From Thalassococcus_A lentus (lineage in GTDB: Bacteria; Pseudomonadota; Alphaproteobacteria; Rhodobacterales; Rhodobacteraceae): 64,000 bases of DNA. Of this stretch, positions 47,412 to 55,299 are shown piece after piece (the first letter of the stretch is position 1; each line of letters opens with the position of its first letter). The notes below the pieces were generated by a model, which saw only the letters and a program-made list of their open reading frames with translations, did not search any database and was not told the DNA's origin. The stretch is from contig NZ_JAQIOY010000002.1 of assembly GCF_028023555.1 (NCBI RefSeq), positions 62,001-126,000 of the forward strand, read 5' to 3'. A program made the position numbers and the translations under genes.

Positions 47412-50225
47412 ATGAAAGACCAAGACCGCCCTCTCGCTGATCGTATCACGCGACTGCCGCGCGCCTTTGAAAAGGACCGCGGCGCTGAAACCAGAAACAG
47501 TGTTCCTTGGGCCAGCGGTGCGCTGGCTGAGTTGCTTGAGGGCACAGGCGGCTCCAGCCCCTATCTGAAGGGACTGATCGAGAAGGAAGCGGACTGGCTG
47601 GAAATAGCCGTGGGCCATCCCGAAACGGCCATGTTTGATTTGCAATCCGGTCTGGCATCAACCGGATCTGCCGAATTGCCAACCGCGCTCCGGGTCGCGA
47701 AACGGCGGGCGGCCTTGCTGATCGCGCTGTGCGATCTGGGCGGCGCATGGTCGTTGCACGAAGTAACAGGCGCTTTGACACGGTTCGCCGATGCCGCCAG
47801 TCAGGCCGCACTGGAAGATGCCATTGCAGCCGAAATCCGGCGTGGCAAGCTGCCGGGCGCGACTGAGGATGACATTCCCACAGCAGGTGGGATGGTCACG
47901 CTGGCCATGGGTAAAATGGGCGCGTTCGAGTTGAACTACTCGTCCGACATCGACTTGATCTGTCTGTTCGATGAAACCCGCTTTGATCCGGATGACTACC
48001 ACGAGGCGCGATCGAGCTTTGTTCGGGCCACGCGCAAGATGGCCGCCATGCTCAACGATCTAACGGGTGACGGCTATGTCTTTCGCACGGATCTGCGGCT
48101 GCGTCCGGATCCCTCGGTGACACCGGTCTGCATCGCCATGGAGGCAGCAGAGCGATACTATGAAAGCCTTGGGCGTACCTGGGAACGGGCGGCCTATATC
48201 AAGGCAAGGCCATCAGCTGGTGACACCGGAGCAGGTGCTCGGTTTCTGGAAACGCTGCGACCGTTCATCTGGCGTAAGCATCTGGACTTTGCCGCGATCG
48301 AAGACGCGCACAATATGCGGCTGCGGATACGCGAGGCCAAGGGGCTGCATGGACCGATCACCTTGCCGGGGCACAATATGAAACTGGGGCGCGGCGGCAT
48401 CCGCGAGATCGAGTTTTTCACCCAGACCCGGCAACTGATCGCGGGCGGCCGGGACGCCGAATTGCGTGTGCGTGGCACGGTCGACGGGTTGTCGGTTCTT
48501 GCGGAAAAAGGCTGGGTGCCTGACGACGCGGCGGCGGCGCTTAGCGCGCATTATGACTTTCATCGTACCGTCGAACACCGTGTTCAGATGGTCGGCGATG
48601 CGCAGACCCATGATTTGCCCAAGAGCGATGAGGGTTTCGAACGGCTGTCTTGCCTGATGGGCATGGATCGCAGCGCTCTTGAGGCCGAGCTTGGCCAGCG
48701 GCTGACCGAGGTTCACGAACTGACCGAAGGGTTCTTTGCACCCGAGGCAACAGGCGCGCTGGACAGTCTGCCCGAAGCGCTCACGGGATCGGATATTCCC
48801 TCTCGCTGGCCAACTTATCCGGCGCTGCGGTCGGAACGGGCCGGGGAAATCTTTCAAAGGTTGCGCCCTGAGATCCTGCGCCGTCTGGGGCAGGCGGCCC
48901 GCCCCGAAGAGGCGCTGGTTGCCTTTGATGGCTTCCTGTCAGGTTTGCCTGCGGGCGTGCAGCTGTTTTCCCTGTTCGAAGCGAACCCGCAGCTGATCGA
49001 TTTGCTGGTGGACATAACCGATGTCTCGCCGGATCTCGGGCGCTATCTTGCCCGCAATGCTTCGGTCTTTGATGCCGTCATCGGCGGTGACTTCTTTAGT
49101 CCATGGCCCGGCATGGCAGCTTTGCGCGCCGAACTGGCTGCACAGCTCGAGGCCGAGAAAGACTATGAGCGCAGGCTCGATCTGACGCGCCGCTGGGGCA
49201 AGGAGTGGCATTTCCGGGTCGGCGTGCATTTGCTGCGCGGATTGATGGAGGCCGAAGAGGCCGGACGCGCCTATGCCGATCTGGCCGAGGCGACGCTGGC
49301 CGCACTCTGGCCGGTGGTTCAGACAGAATTTGCGCGCAAACACGGCACGCCACCGGGGCGCGGCGCTGTTGTGGTGGGTATGGGATCGCTCGGCGCGGCC
49401 CGTTTGCACGCGCGTTCGGATCTGGATGTGATCGTGATCTACGATCCTTTGGATGTAGAGGCATCGGATGGGCGCAGGCCTTTGCCGTCACGGACCTACT
49501 ATGCCCGTCTGACGCAGGCCCTGATCACCGCGATGACGGCGCCGATGGCCGAGGGGCGGCTTTACGAAATGGACATGCGCCTGCGTCCCTCGGGCAATCA
49601 AGGACCGGTCGCGACCTCGCTGACCGCGTTTAAAGACTATCAGAAAACTCAGGCATGGGTCTGGGAGCATCTGGCCCTGACGCGGGCGCGTGTGGTTGCC
49701 GGGCCGTCTGAATTGGCGCAGGACGTTGAACAGTTCCGAACTACGCTTCTGGCTCAGCATTCAGACGCGGCGCATGTCTTGTCGGAAGTCGCCCAAATGC
49801 GGGCGCGTATTGCCGCTGCCAAAGAGGCGGATACCCCATGGGAGGCGAAAATCGGCACAGGGCGCATGCAGGACATTGAGCTTTTTGCGCAGGCTGCATC
49901 CCTGATCGAAGGCAAGGCGGTCCGCCAGACCGGTCGCGCATTGCGGATGGCGGATTGGCTGGATCAGGCAGACGCGGACGCCTTGACCAAGGCGTATGGG
50001 TTTTTTTGGGCTTTGCAGATTGGCGGCAAGCTGGTCAGCGACGCAGGAATTGATCCAGATTCCATGGGGCCGGGCGGGCGCGCGTTCTTACGGCGCTTGA
50101 CGGGCTGCACCGAAGGCAGCACGCTGGCGGAAAGATTGATGCAACACGCATCAGAAGCCGGAACAGTGATAGACCGCCATCTGGCACGCTATCAGACGAC
50201 AGGAGACAGTCATGAAGAAGGGTGA
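47412..50225 (+). CDS. glnE: Bifunctional glutamine synthetase adenylyltransferase/adenylyl-removing enzyme
   Basis: From ATG 47412 the protein has 937 residues, the normal GlnE length. Two nucleotidyltransferase domains are visible. The N-terminal de-adenylylating one has NYSSDIDLICLFD at ~175-187. The C-terminal adenylylating one has GSLGAARLHARSDLDVIVIYD near 655-680. Each is followed by a PII-uridylyltransferase-type helical region (VEHRVQMVGDAQTHDLP). It controls GlnA activity in response to GlnB. Its stop overlaps the next small gene by 14 bases. Confidence 0.96.
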   Translation: MKDQDRPLADRITRLPRAFEKDRGAETRNSVPWASGALAELLEGTGGSSPYLKGLIEKEADWLEIAVGHPETAMFDLQSGLASTGSAELPTALRVAKRRAALLIALCDLGGAWSLHEVTGALTRFADAASQAALEDAIAAEIRRGKLPGATEDDIPTAGGMVTLAMGKMGAFELNYSSDIDLICLFDETRFDPDDYHEARSSFVRATRKMAAMLNDLTGDGYVFRTDLRLRPDPSVTPVCIAMEAAERYYESLGRTWERAAYIKARPSAGDTGAGARFLETLRPFIWRKHLDFAAIEDAHNMRLRIREAKGLHGPITLPGHNMKLGRGGIREIEFFTQTRQLIAGGRDAELRVRGTVDGLSVLAEKGWVPDDAAAALSAHYDFHRTVEHRVQMVGDAQTHDLPKSDEGFERLSCLMGMDRSALEAELGQRLTEVHELTEGFFAPEATGALDSLPEALTGSDIPSRWPTYPALRSERAGEIFQRLRPEILRRLGQAARPEEALVAFDGFLSGLPAGVQLFSLFEANPQLIDLLVDITDVSPDLGRYLARNASVFDAVIGGDFFSPWPGMAALRAELAAQLEAEKDYERRLDLTRRWGKEWHFRVGVHLLRGLMEAEEAGRAYADLAEATLAALWPVVQTEFARKHGTPPGRGAVVVGMGSLGAARLHARSDLDVIVIYDPLDVEASDGRRPLPSRTYYARLTQALITAMTAPMAEGRLYEMDMRLRPSGNQGPVATSLTAFKDYQKTQAWVWEHLALTRARVVAGPSELAQDVEQFRTTLLAQHSDAAHVLSEVAQMRARIAAAKEADTPWEAKIGTGRMQDIELFAQAASLIEGKAVRQTGRALRMADWLDQADADALTKAYGFFWALQIGGKLVSDAGIDPDSMGPGGRAFLRRLTGCTEGSTLAERLMQHASEAGTVIDRHLARYQTTGDSHEEG

Positions 50226-50478
50226 CGCCACAGACCCCAAGGGACTGATTGCTGATGCCTACAGGATCGAAGGCATCACGTCGGGCGAATGTCGGTCGAT
50301 ATTTCTCGACTGGGCGCTGTCGCTTCCTGTTGGGGCCGATACCAATCCGCTGATTGCCAAGCTGCTGACGCGCCATCCAGAGCCGGATCATCCGATGACT
50401 GCTGTTCTGATCGAGGGACAAAAGGCCGCCGGTCCGGCCAAGCGACGTGGCGGACGCGCGGCGCGCGTGATGCAGTGA
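50212..50478 (+). CDS. Small conserved-looking hypothetical protein downstream of glnE
   Basis: An 88-residue protein overlapping glnE by 14 bases; GGAG precedes its ATG inside glnE, suggesting coupling. Sequence: MKKGDATDPKGLIADAYRIE, then GITSGECRSIFLDWALSLPVGADTNPLI, then HPEPDHPMTAVLIEGQ and a basic tail KRRGGRAARVMQ. No family recognised. Coupling to glnE suggests a nitrogen-related role, but this is only positional. Confidence 0.72.
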   Translation: MKKGDATDPKGLIADAYRIEGITSGECRSIFLDWALSLPVGADTNPLIAKLLTRHPEPDHPMTAVLIEGQKAAGPAKRRGGRAARVMQ

Positions 50479-50489
50479 GTCCGGCGGGC

Positions 50490-50708
50490 TCAGCGTCTTG
50501 GATGTTTGGCTTTCAACGAGTTGGTGGCGCGGTCCAGAAATCCGCGGGCGAAATCGGCATTCGGCACATGTTCGGGCGTGGCGGGTGTAGGCCGGGCCGA
50601 CAGTGAATCTTCTCTCGCCCCGTCCAGTACCTGCCGGTGCAGGTCAAACAGGCGCGATAGCCGCTCTTGCCGAGCGTTCTGGGTTTCATCGATCTTGTCA
50701 GCAGACAT
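50490..50708 (-). CDS. Small hypothetical protein
   Basis: A 72-residue protein with AAGGA 7 bases before its ATG. It has a helical N-terminal half (MSADKIDETQNARQERLSRL then FDLHRQVLDGAREDSLSAR) and a basic C terminus. The pattern is similar to small soluble helical proteins of unknown function. Convergent with the preceding gene. Confidence 0.6.
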   Translation of the reverse strand: MSADKIDETQNARQERLSRLFDLHRQVLDGAREDSLSARPTPATPEHVPNADFARGFLDRATNSLKAKHPRR

Positions 50709-50853
50709 GCGCTTTCCTTAGCAGACATTTCGCAGCGTGAAAGCTATGAGTTGAATACGGCGAAAATAGCACGTGCCTAGGGTGATCTGTGGGCAGGGTC
50801 TTGATCATTTTCCGGGCCGGAATGGTAAATAACGTGCAGCAAGAGGAAACCTG

Positions 50854-51480
50854 ATGAGCGTCATATTATGTTACGGAGACAGCAATACGCACGGCACGCG
50901 TCCCATGACGGTGGCGGGGCTGTCGGAACGCTATGAGCCGCAGGATCGCTGGCCCGAAGTCATGGGTGATCATCTCGGGGCTGGCACGCATGTCATCCCC
51001 GAAGGTTTGCCGGGCCGCACGACCGTGCATGAAGATCTGGTTGAGGGCGGCGCGCGCAATGGGTTGGCGGTGTTGCCTGCTGTGCTGCATAGCCACAAGC
51101 CGCTAGATTTGCTGATCCTGATGCTGGGAACCAATGATTTGAAACCGCGTTTTTCGGTCACTGCCCATGAAATCGCGCGTTCGGCCATACGTCTTGCCGT
51201 TCTGGCCCGCGCCGAACAGGTGGTTAAAGACATTCTCGTGGTAGCCCCCGCGCCGGTCCGTCCCGCTGGCTGCCTCAGCGATGTATTTGAAGGCGCTGAG
51301 CAACGGCAGCGAGGGCTGGATGTCCATATCAGCCAATTGGCGCAAGCCGAAGGTTTCGGGTTTATCGCGGCCGGAGATCATGTTGCGGTGTCGCCAACGG
51401 ATGGCGTGCACTGGGAAGCGGATGCCCACAGATATTTTGGATCCGTCATGGCGGGCCATGTCGAAAAGCTTCTGACATGA
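50854..51480 (+). CDS. SGNH/GDSL-family hydrolase (arylesterase-like)
   Basis: A 208-residue cytoplasmic esterase. The nucleophile serine is in LCYGDSNTHGTRP, the oxyanion block in LMLGTNDLKPRF, and the Asp/His pair in SPTDGVHWEADAH. The closest recognised group is the TesA/arylesterase type (also called lysophospholipase L1-like). Substrate unknown. The stop overlaps the lipoprotein start (ATGA), so the two are co-translated. Confidence 0.9.
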   Translation: MSVILCYGDSNTHGTRPMTVAGLSERYEPQDRWPEVMGDHLGAGTHVIPEGLPGRTTVHEDLVEGGARNGLAVLPAVLHSHKPLDLLILMLGTNDLKPRFSVTAHEIARSAIRLAVLARAEQVVKDILVVAPAPVRPAGCLSDVFEGAEQRQRGLDVHISQLAQAEGFGFIAAGDHVAVSPTDGVHWEADAHRYFGSVMAGHVEKLLT

Positions 51481-51938
51481 GGATATTCGTCGCTGCGCTG
51501 GGTTTGCTGCTATGTGGCTGCATGGCGAATGAACCCCAGCCGCTTGGCCCCGCGACCATCCCTCTGCGCAATCCAACGGCTCCTGTTGCGTCGCAATTGG
51601 ATGCGTCCCTTGCGCGTCTGGCGGGCACTTGGGTCGTTGTGCAGGGTGCGGGCCTGAACGCGGGCTCGAACCTGCGCTTTGATGGTCAGAGCGTGTCGGT
51701 CAATGGCGCGCAGCTTGCTTTGCAGGACAAGGGCAGAGGCCGCATTGTCATGGGCAACGAAGAAATCTGGGTGCATTGGATTGATGCGGACAACCGTACC
51801 GCCGCCCTGGGCGAGCCAAACGGTGGCCGTGTCTGGATCATGGATCGCACGGGCCAGCCCGGCGAACGGCTGAAAGCGGCGCGCGAAATCCTCGACTGGT
51901 ACGGATACGATCTGCGCCGTCTGGCCGAAAACGGCTAA
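51477..51938 (+). CDS. Small lipoprotein with META/HslJ-like or lipocalin-like core
   Basis: A 153-residue lipoprotein: the leader MRIFVAALGLLLCGC ends at Cys15 with an LLCGC lipobox. The mature part has LAGTWVVVQGAGLNAGSNLRFDGQSVSVNGAQLALQD, a strand-rich beginning like META/HslJ or lipocalin-like domains, followed by MDRTGQPGERLKAAREILDWYGYDLRRL. It overlaps the SGNH gene by 4 bases. Anchored to a membrane; role unknown. Confidence 0.75.
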   Translation: MRIFVAALGLLLCGCMANEPQPLGPATIPLRNPTAPVASQLDASLARLAGTWVVVQGAGLNAGSNLRFDGQSVSVNGAQLALQDKGRGRIVMGNEEIWVHWIDADNRTAALGEPNGGRVWIMDRTGQPGERLKAAREILDWYGYDLRRLAENG

Positions 51939-52054
51939 CGCAAGCACCATTACAACCATTGATGTCGCAATCAGAGGCCAGTGGGTCCGGTTTTGTGATG
52001 GACGCTGCGCGGCTCTTGGGGGCAGGGTGCGCACAAGTCTTTTGGGAGAGCATC

Positions 52055-53473
52055 ATGGCACAATCAGACAACAGAACAGCCGCCATTGTGGGCGGTGGCG
52101 TGATTGGCGGCGGCTGGGCCGCCAGATTTGCCCTGATGGGCTGGGATGTGCGGATTTTTGACCCGGATCCCGAAGCAGAGCGAAAGATCTCCGAAGTGCT
52201 GGCCGGCGCAGAACGGGCCCTGCCGATGCTCTACGATGCGCCCATGCCCACGCGAGGCCAGATAACGTTTCACAGCGATCTGGCCGAGGCAGTGAACGGT
52301 GTTGCCTATATTCAGGAAAGCGTGCCCGAGCGACTTGATCTAAAGCACAAGGTTTTTGCTCAAATTCAGGACGCGTGTCCCGAAGATGCTGTTCTGGCCT
52401 CGTCAACATCGGGCTTTAAGCCGTCCGAATTGCAAGATGGCGCATTGCGCCCGGGCCAGATCGTCGTCGCCCATCCATTCAACCCGGTCTATCTGTTGCC
52501 GCTGGCCGAACTGGTTCCGGGTGAGGGCGGAGATCCAGCAACCACCGAACGGGCAAGGCAGATCCTGCGCGAGATCGGCATGTATCCCTTGCATGTACGC
52601 GCTGAAATCGATGCGCACATCGCGGATCGCTTTCTCGAGGCGGTCTGGCGCGAAGCGCTGTGGCTGGTCAAGGACGGCATCGCGACAACCGAAGAAATCG
52701 ACGATGCCATTCGCTATGGTTTCGGGTTGCGTTGGGCGCAAATGGGCCTGTTTGAGACTTACCGGATCGCCGGCGGTGAAGCGGGCATGAAGCATTTTCT
52801 GGAACAATTCGGCCCGTGCTTGACGTGGCCATGGACCAAATTGATGGATGTGCCGGAATACAACGACGCCCTTGTTGATCTGATTGCAGGCCAATCTGAC
52901 GATCAATCGGGGCATATGTCGATCCGTGAGCTTGAACGTCTGCGGGACAACAATCTTGTTGCCATGATGCGTGCGCTCAAGGGGCAGGGTGCGGCTGCGG
53001 GCAAACTCATTCTCGACCATGAAACCGATTTGCGCGGTCCGCTTCAGGATGATGTTCCGCTGGTGACGATCCGCAGAACGGTTCCGGTTGATTGGACGGA
53101 TGTGAACGGACACATGAACGAAGGCCGCTACGGGCAGGTCTTCAGTGATGCCTCAGAAGAACTGATGACACATGTTGGCGCCGATCGGGATTACATTGCG
53201 GCCGGAAACAGCTATTTCACGGCAGAGACGAACATCAAGTATCTTGCGGAAACCCTTGCTGCAGAATCATTTTATGTGGAAACACGGGTGCTGTTGGGAG
53301 AGGGCAAAAAGCTGCGGCTTTGGCACGAAATGAAGCGTGCGAGCGATGATGAAATCTTGGCGACCTGCGACCAGTTTCTGCTTCATGTTTCGCTGGAAAC
53401 CCGCAAATCCTGCCCGCCTTTGCCCCATGTGGCCGAGGCTGTGGAGCGGTTGGCGGCGGCACATTCGGCTTAG
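52055..53473 (+). CDS. lcdH: L-carnitine dehydrogenase fused to a hotdog thioesterase
   Basis: The ATG at 52055 follows GGGAGAG and gives 472 residues. Residues 1-~310 form a 3-hydroxyacyl-CoA dehydrogenase-type NAD enzyme (nucleotide loop GGGVIG at 13-18, HPFNPVYLLPLAELVPG). Residues ~335-472 form a 4HBT/hotdog domain (VDWTDVNGHMNEGRYGQVFSDASEELM). This fusion is known from rhizobial LcdH, which oxidises L-carnitine to 3-dehydrocarnitine; the thioesterase acts on betainyl-CoA. Together with a BKACE enzyme (not in this window) it leads to glycine betaine. Its stop overlaps the stop of the convergent gene by 4 bases. Confidence 0.87.
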   Translation: MAQSDNRTAAIVGGGVIGGGWAARFALMGWDVRIFDPDPEAERKISEVLAGAERALPMLYDAPMPTRGQITFHSDLAEAVNGVAYIQESVPERLDLKHKVFAQIQDACPEDAVLASSTSGFKPSELQDGALRPGQIVVAHPFNPVYLLPLAELVPGEGGDPATTERARQILREIGMYPLHVRAEIDAHIADRFLEAVWREALWLVKDGIATTEEIDDAIRYGFGLRWAQMGLFETYRIAGGEAGMKHFLEQFGPCLTWPWTKLMDVPEYNDALVDLIAGQSDDQSGHMSIRELERLRDNNLVAMMRALKGQGAAAGKLILDHETDLRGPLQDDVPLVTIRRTVPVDWTDVNGHMNEGRYGQVFSDASEELMTHVGADRDYIAAGNSYFTAETNIKYLAETLAAESFYVETRVLLGEGKKLRLWHEMKRASDDEILATCDQFLLHVSLETRKSCPPLPHVAEAVERLAAAHSA

Positions 53474-54210
53474 TCGTAGCTGTATCCAAGCCCGGTTTCC
53501 AAATCCAAATCAATGGATTGCTTCATGAAGCTGATATCTGTTTCAGGCATGGAGTTGGGCGTCTCGGGGCGGGTTTCGACGGCAGGCAGAAACTTAGACC
53601 CGAGGCGTTTCATGACAGGGCGGTAGTCGGTTTGCGGGACCGTGATGCCAAAGCCTTCGTGCACCGCCTGCAGGAAAGTCTCGGGTTCTGACTGAACCGC
53701 TTCAAGTTGGGTGAAGACGAGGCTGCAACCCCTTGCCTGAAATGATAAAAGTCCATTTAACTTGGCCTGCCGAAGGGCAAACAGATTGTCAAAGGGGTGG
53801 CCTGTCACCGGGTGACGGTCGTGCTGAAGCGGCGCGCCCTCGCCACCCAGTTCGGCGACCTGCGGAAAATAGCGCTTGCGATCGGCAACGGTGGCCCATT
53901 GCGCGCGAATGAAGTCCGAAAACGTCATAGCCTGCATTGCGGGCGGGCAGTGCCAGGGTTTGGCGTGCATCGACAGCGCCCAAGAGCGCGCATCCCGCAC
54001 AACGCAAATGATTGCCACATGGGCGGGGATCGCGGTCATATGTGGAAACCCGTGTTTCCAGCCAAGCTCTTCCATCGGGCGAAGAGGGCTGTTTCGCCCA
54101 AGCAACCGTTTGACGAAATTCGTACCCGAAGACCGTTCACCAAAGACCTGATATCGCGTTGGGGTCGTGCCTGTTGGGGCGATGTGCCAGCCTGTTTTCC
54201 TGAGATCCAT
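53470..54210 (-). CDS. Sulfotransferase-like P-loop protein
   Basis: From ATG 54210 the product has 246 residues. The segment YQVFGERSSGTNFVKRLL (20-37) resembles the PAPS 5'-phosphosulfate loop (GxxRSGT/SST) of sulfotransferases, and HVAIICVVRDARSWALSMHAKPWH resembles the 3'-phosphate-binding VRDPR...S motif. The frame is open to 54393, but that longer start would overlap the divergent glycosyltransferase gene. Acceptor unknown; the adjacent glycosyltransferase suggests a surface sugar. Confidence 0.65.
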   Translation of the reverse strand: MDLRKTGWHIAPTGTTPTRYQVFGERSSGTNFVKRLLGRNSPLRPMEELGWKHGFPHMTAIPAHVAIICVVRDARSWALSMHAKPWHCPPAMQAMTFSDFIRAQWATVADRKRYFPQVAELGGEGAPLQHDRHPVTGHPFDNLFALRQAKLNGLLSFQARGCSLVFTQLEAVQSEPETFLQAVHEGFGITVPQTDYRPVMKRLGSKFLPAVETRPETPNSMPETDISFMKQSIDLDLETGLGYSYD

Positions 54211-54332
54211 GTGCCTGCCCGGTGGTGTTTGCGCCACGATAGCGAGCCTCTGCTCGATTTGCGATTCTCTTTGTGTTTGTGCTGCAGTACTGTTGCCGCA
54301 AAACGCGACGTAGATAACGAGCAGGCAAGTAC

Positions 54333-55208
54333 ATGCAAACCACAGCCGCCGCCCTGACAATGGTGCGTGACGATGCTTTCTTTTTGAAGGCATGGTTGCG
54401 CCACTACGGTGAAATGCTGGGGCGGGAAAATTGCTATATCGTCAATCACGGGCGCGGAGAGGTGGTGGCAGAGCTTGCCGAAGGCTGCAATGTGATCGGC
54501 ATTCCCGGCGATCCGCATCCCAACTTCGATATGAAACGCTGGCGCATGCTCAACAACTTTGTTCAGGGGCTGCGGTGCTACTACAACCATGTGATCGTCG
54601 GCGATGTGGATGAGTTGGTCGTGGTGGATCCGGAGCATGGCGGCTCGCTCTTGGAGTATCTCGAAACGGTCAAGCCGCGGCGGGTTCTTACGCCCGTGGG
54701 GCTGGAAGTCATTCACCGGATCGATCTCGAGCCCGATGCGATTGAGACTGAGATCATTGGCCCGCGCCGTCATGTCCGGCTGGCGCCACATTATTCAAAG
54801 CCCTGCATTGTCAGTGCCGGGGTCAAGATTGCCCGCGGCGGGCATTTCACACAGGCCGAAAAGCTGATTGCGCCGGACCCGCTCTATCTGTTCCATCTGA
54901 AGTTTTGTGACTTCGGCGAATATGTTTCGGTCATGAACCAGCGCAACGCGGTCACCGAAGAGGTCGGGGCCTCGGTGCAGGAGGCTTCAATCGGGCGGCA
55001 TTGGTTTGCCGAGGCGCGCGGTGAGGATCGGGCCGTTTTCGAGGCATTTGCAGATCTGGAGCTAAAGGAAGAGTTTGACCTGGGCTGGGTTCGCAAGCGC
55101 ATGCATAGGACCTGGAAGCCGCGGGGCGAAACCGGATTTTGGCAATTCGACCGTCCCGAATATGAAGGGCAATATGTGCTGCCGGATCGGTTTGTCGGCG
55201 TGATCTGA
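54333..55208 (+). CDS. Glycosyltransferase family 2-like protein
   Basis: A 291-residue protein of the Glyco_tranf_2_4 type. The start TTAAALTMVRDDAFFLKAWLRHYGEMLG and the metal-binding HVIVGDVDELVVVDP (DVDE acting as DxD) are characteristic, and LFHLKFCDFGEY is a later family segment. No membrane helix. Substrates unknown. It is divergent from the sulfotransferase-like gene (122 bases between starts). Confidence 0.82.
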   Translation: MQTTAAALTMVRDDAFFLKAWLRHYGEMLGRENCYIVNHGRGEVVAELAEGCNVIGIPGDPHPNFDMKRWRMLNNFVQGLRCYYNHVIVGDVDELVVVDPEHGGSLLEYLETVKPRRVLTPVGLEVIHRIDLEPDAIETEIIGPRRHVRLAPHYSKPCIVSAGVKIARGGHFTQAEKLIAPDPLYLFHLKFCDFGEYVSVMNQRNAVTEEVGASVQEASIGRHWFAEARGEDRAVFEAFADLELKEEFDLGWVRKRMHRTWKPRGETGFWQFDRPEYEGQYVLPDRFVGVI

Positions 55209-55242
55209 TTGCGGACCCGCAACGACCAAACCACGACGCACC

Positions 55243-55263
55243 CCGGGGGTTTTGCACCCCCGG
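55243..55263. repeat. GC-rich perfect inverted repeat (bidirectional terminator or REP-like element)
   Basis: CCGGGGGT (55243-55250), loop TTTGC, ACCCCCGG (55256-55263), followed by ACCCCCGCAGGATATTTT. It sits between two convergent genes. The form of this element, with its GGATATTT tail, resembles short intergenic repeats that I recall from roseobacter genomes, but no second copy was noticed in this window. Confidence 0.55.
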
Positions 55264-55299
55264 ACCCCCGCAGGATATTTTGAGCACAAAGAAGCCGGA

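Noticed and set aside
54211..54393. Longer start for the sulfotransferase-like gene with a membrane anchor
   Set aside because: It would overlap the start of the divergent glycosyltransferase by 61 bases; possible but less likely than ATG 54210.
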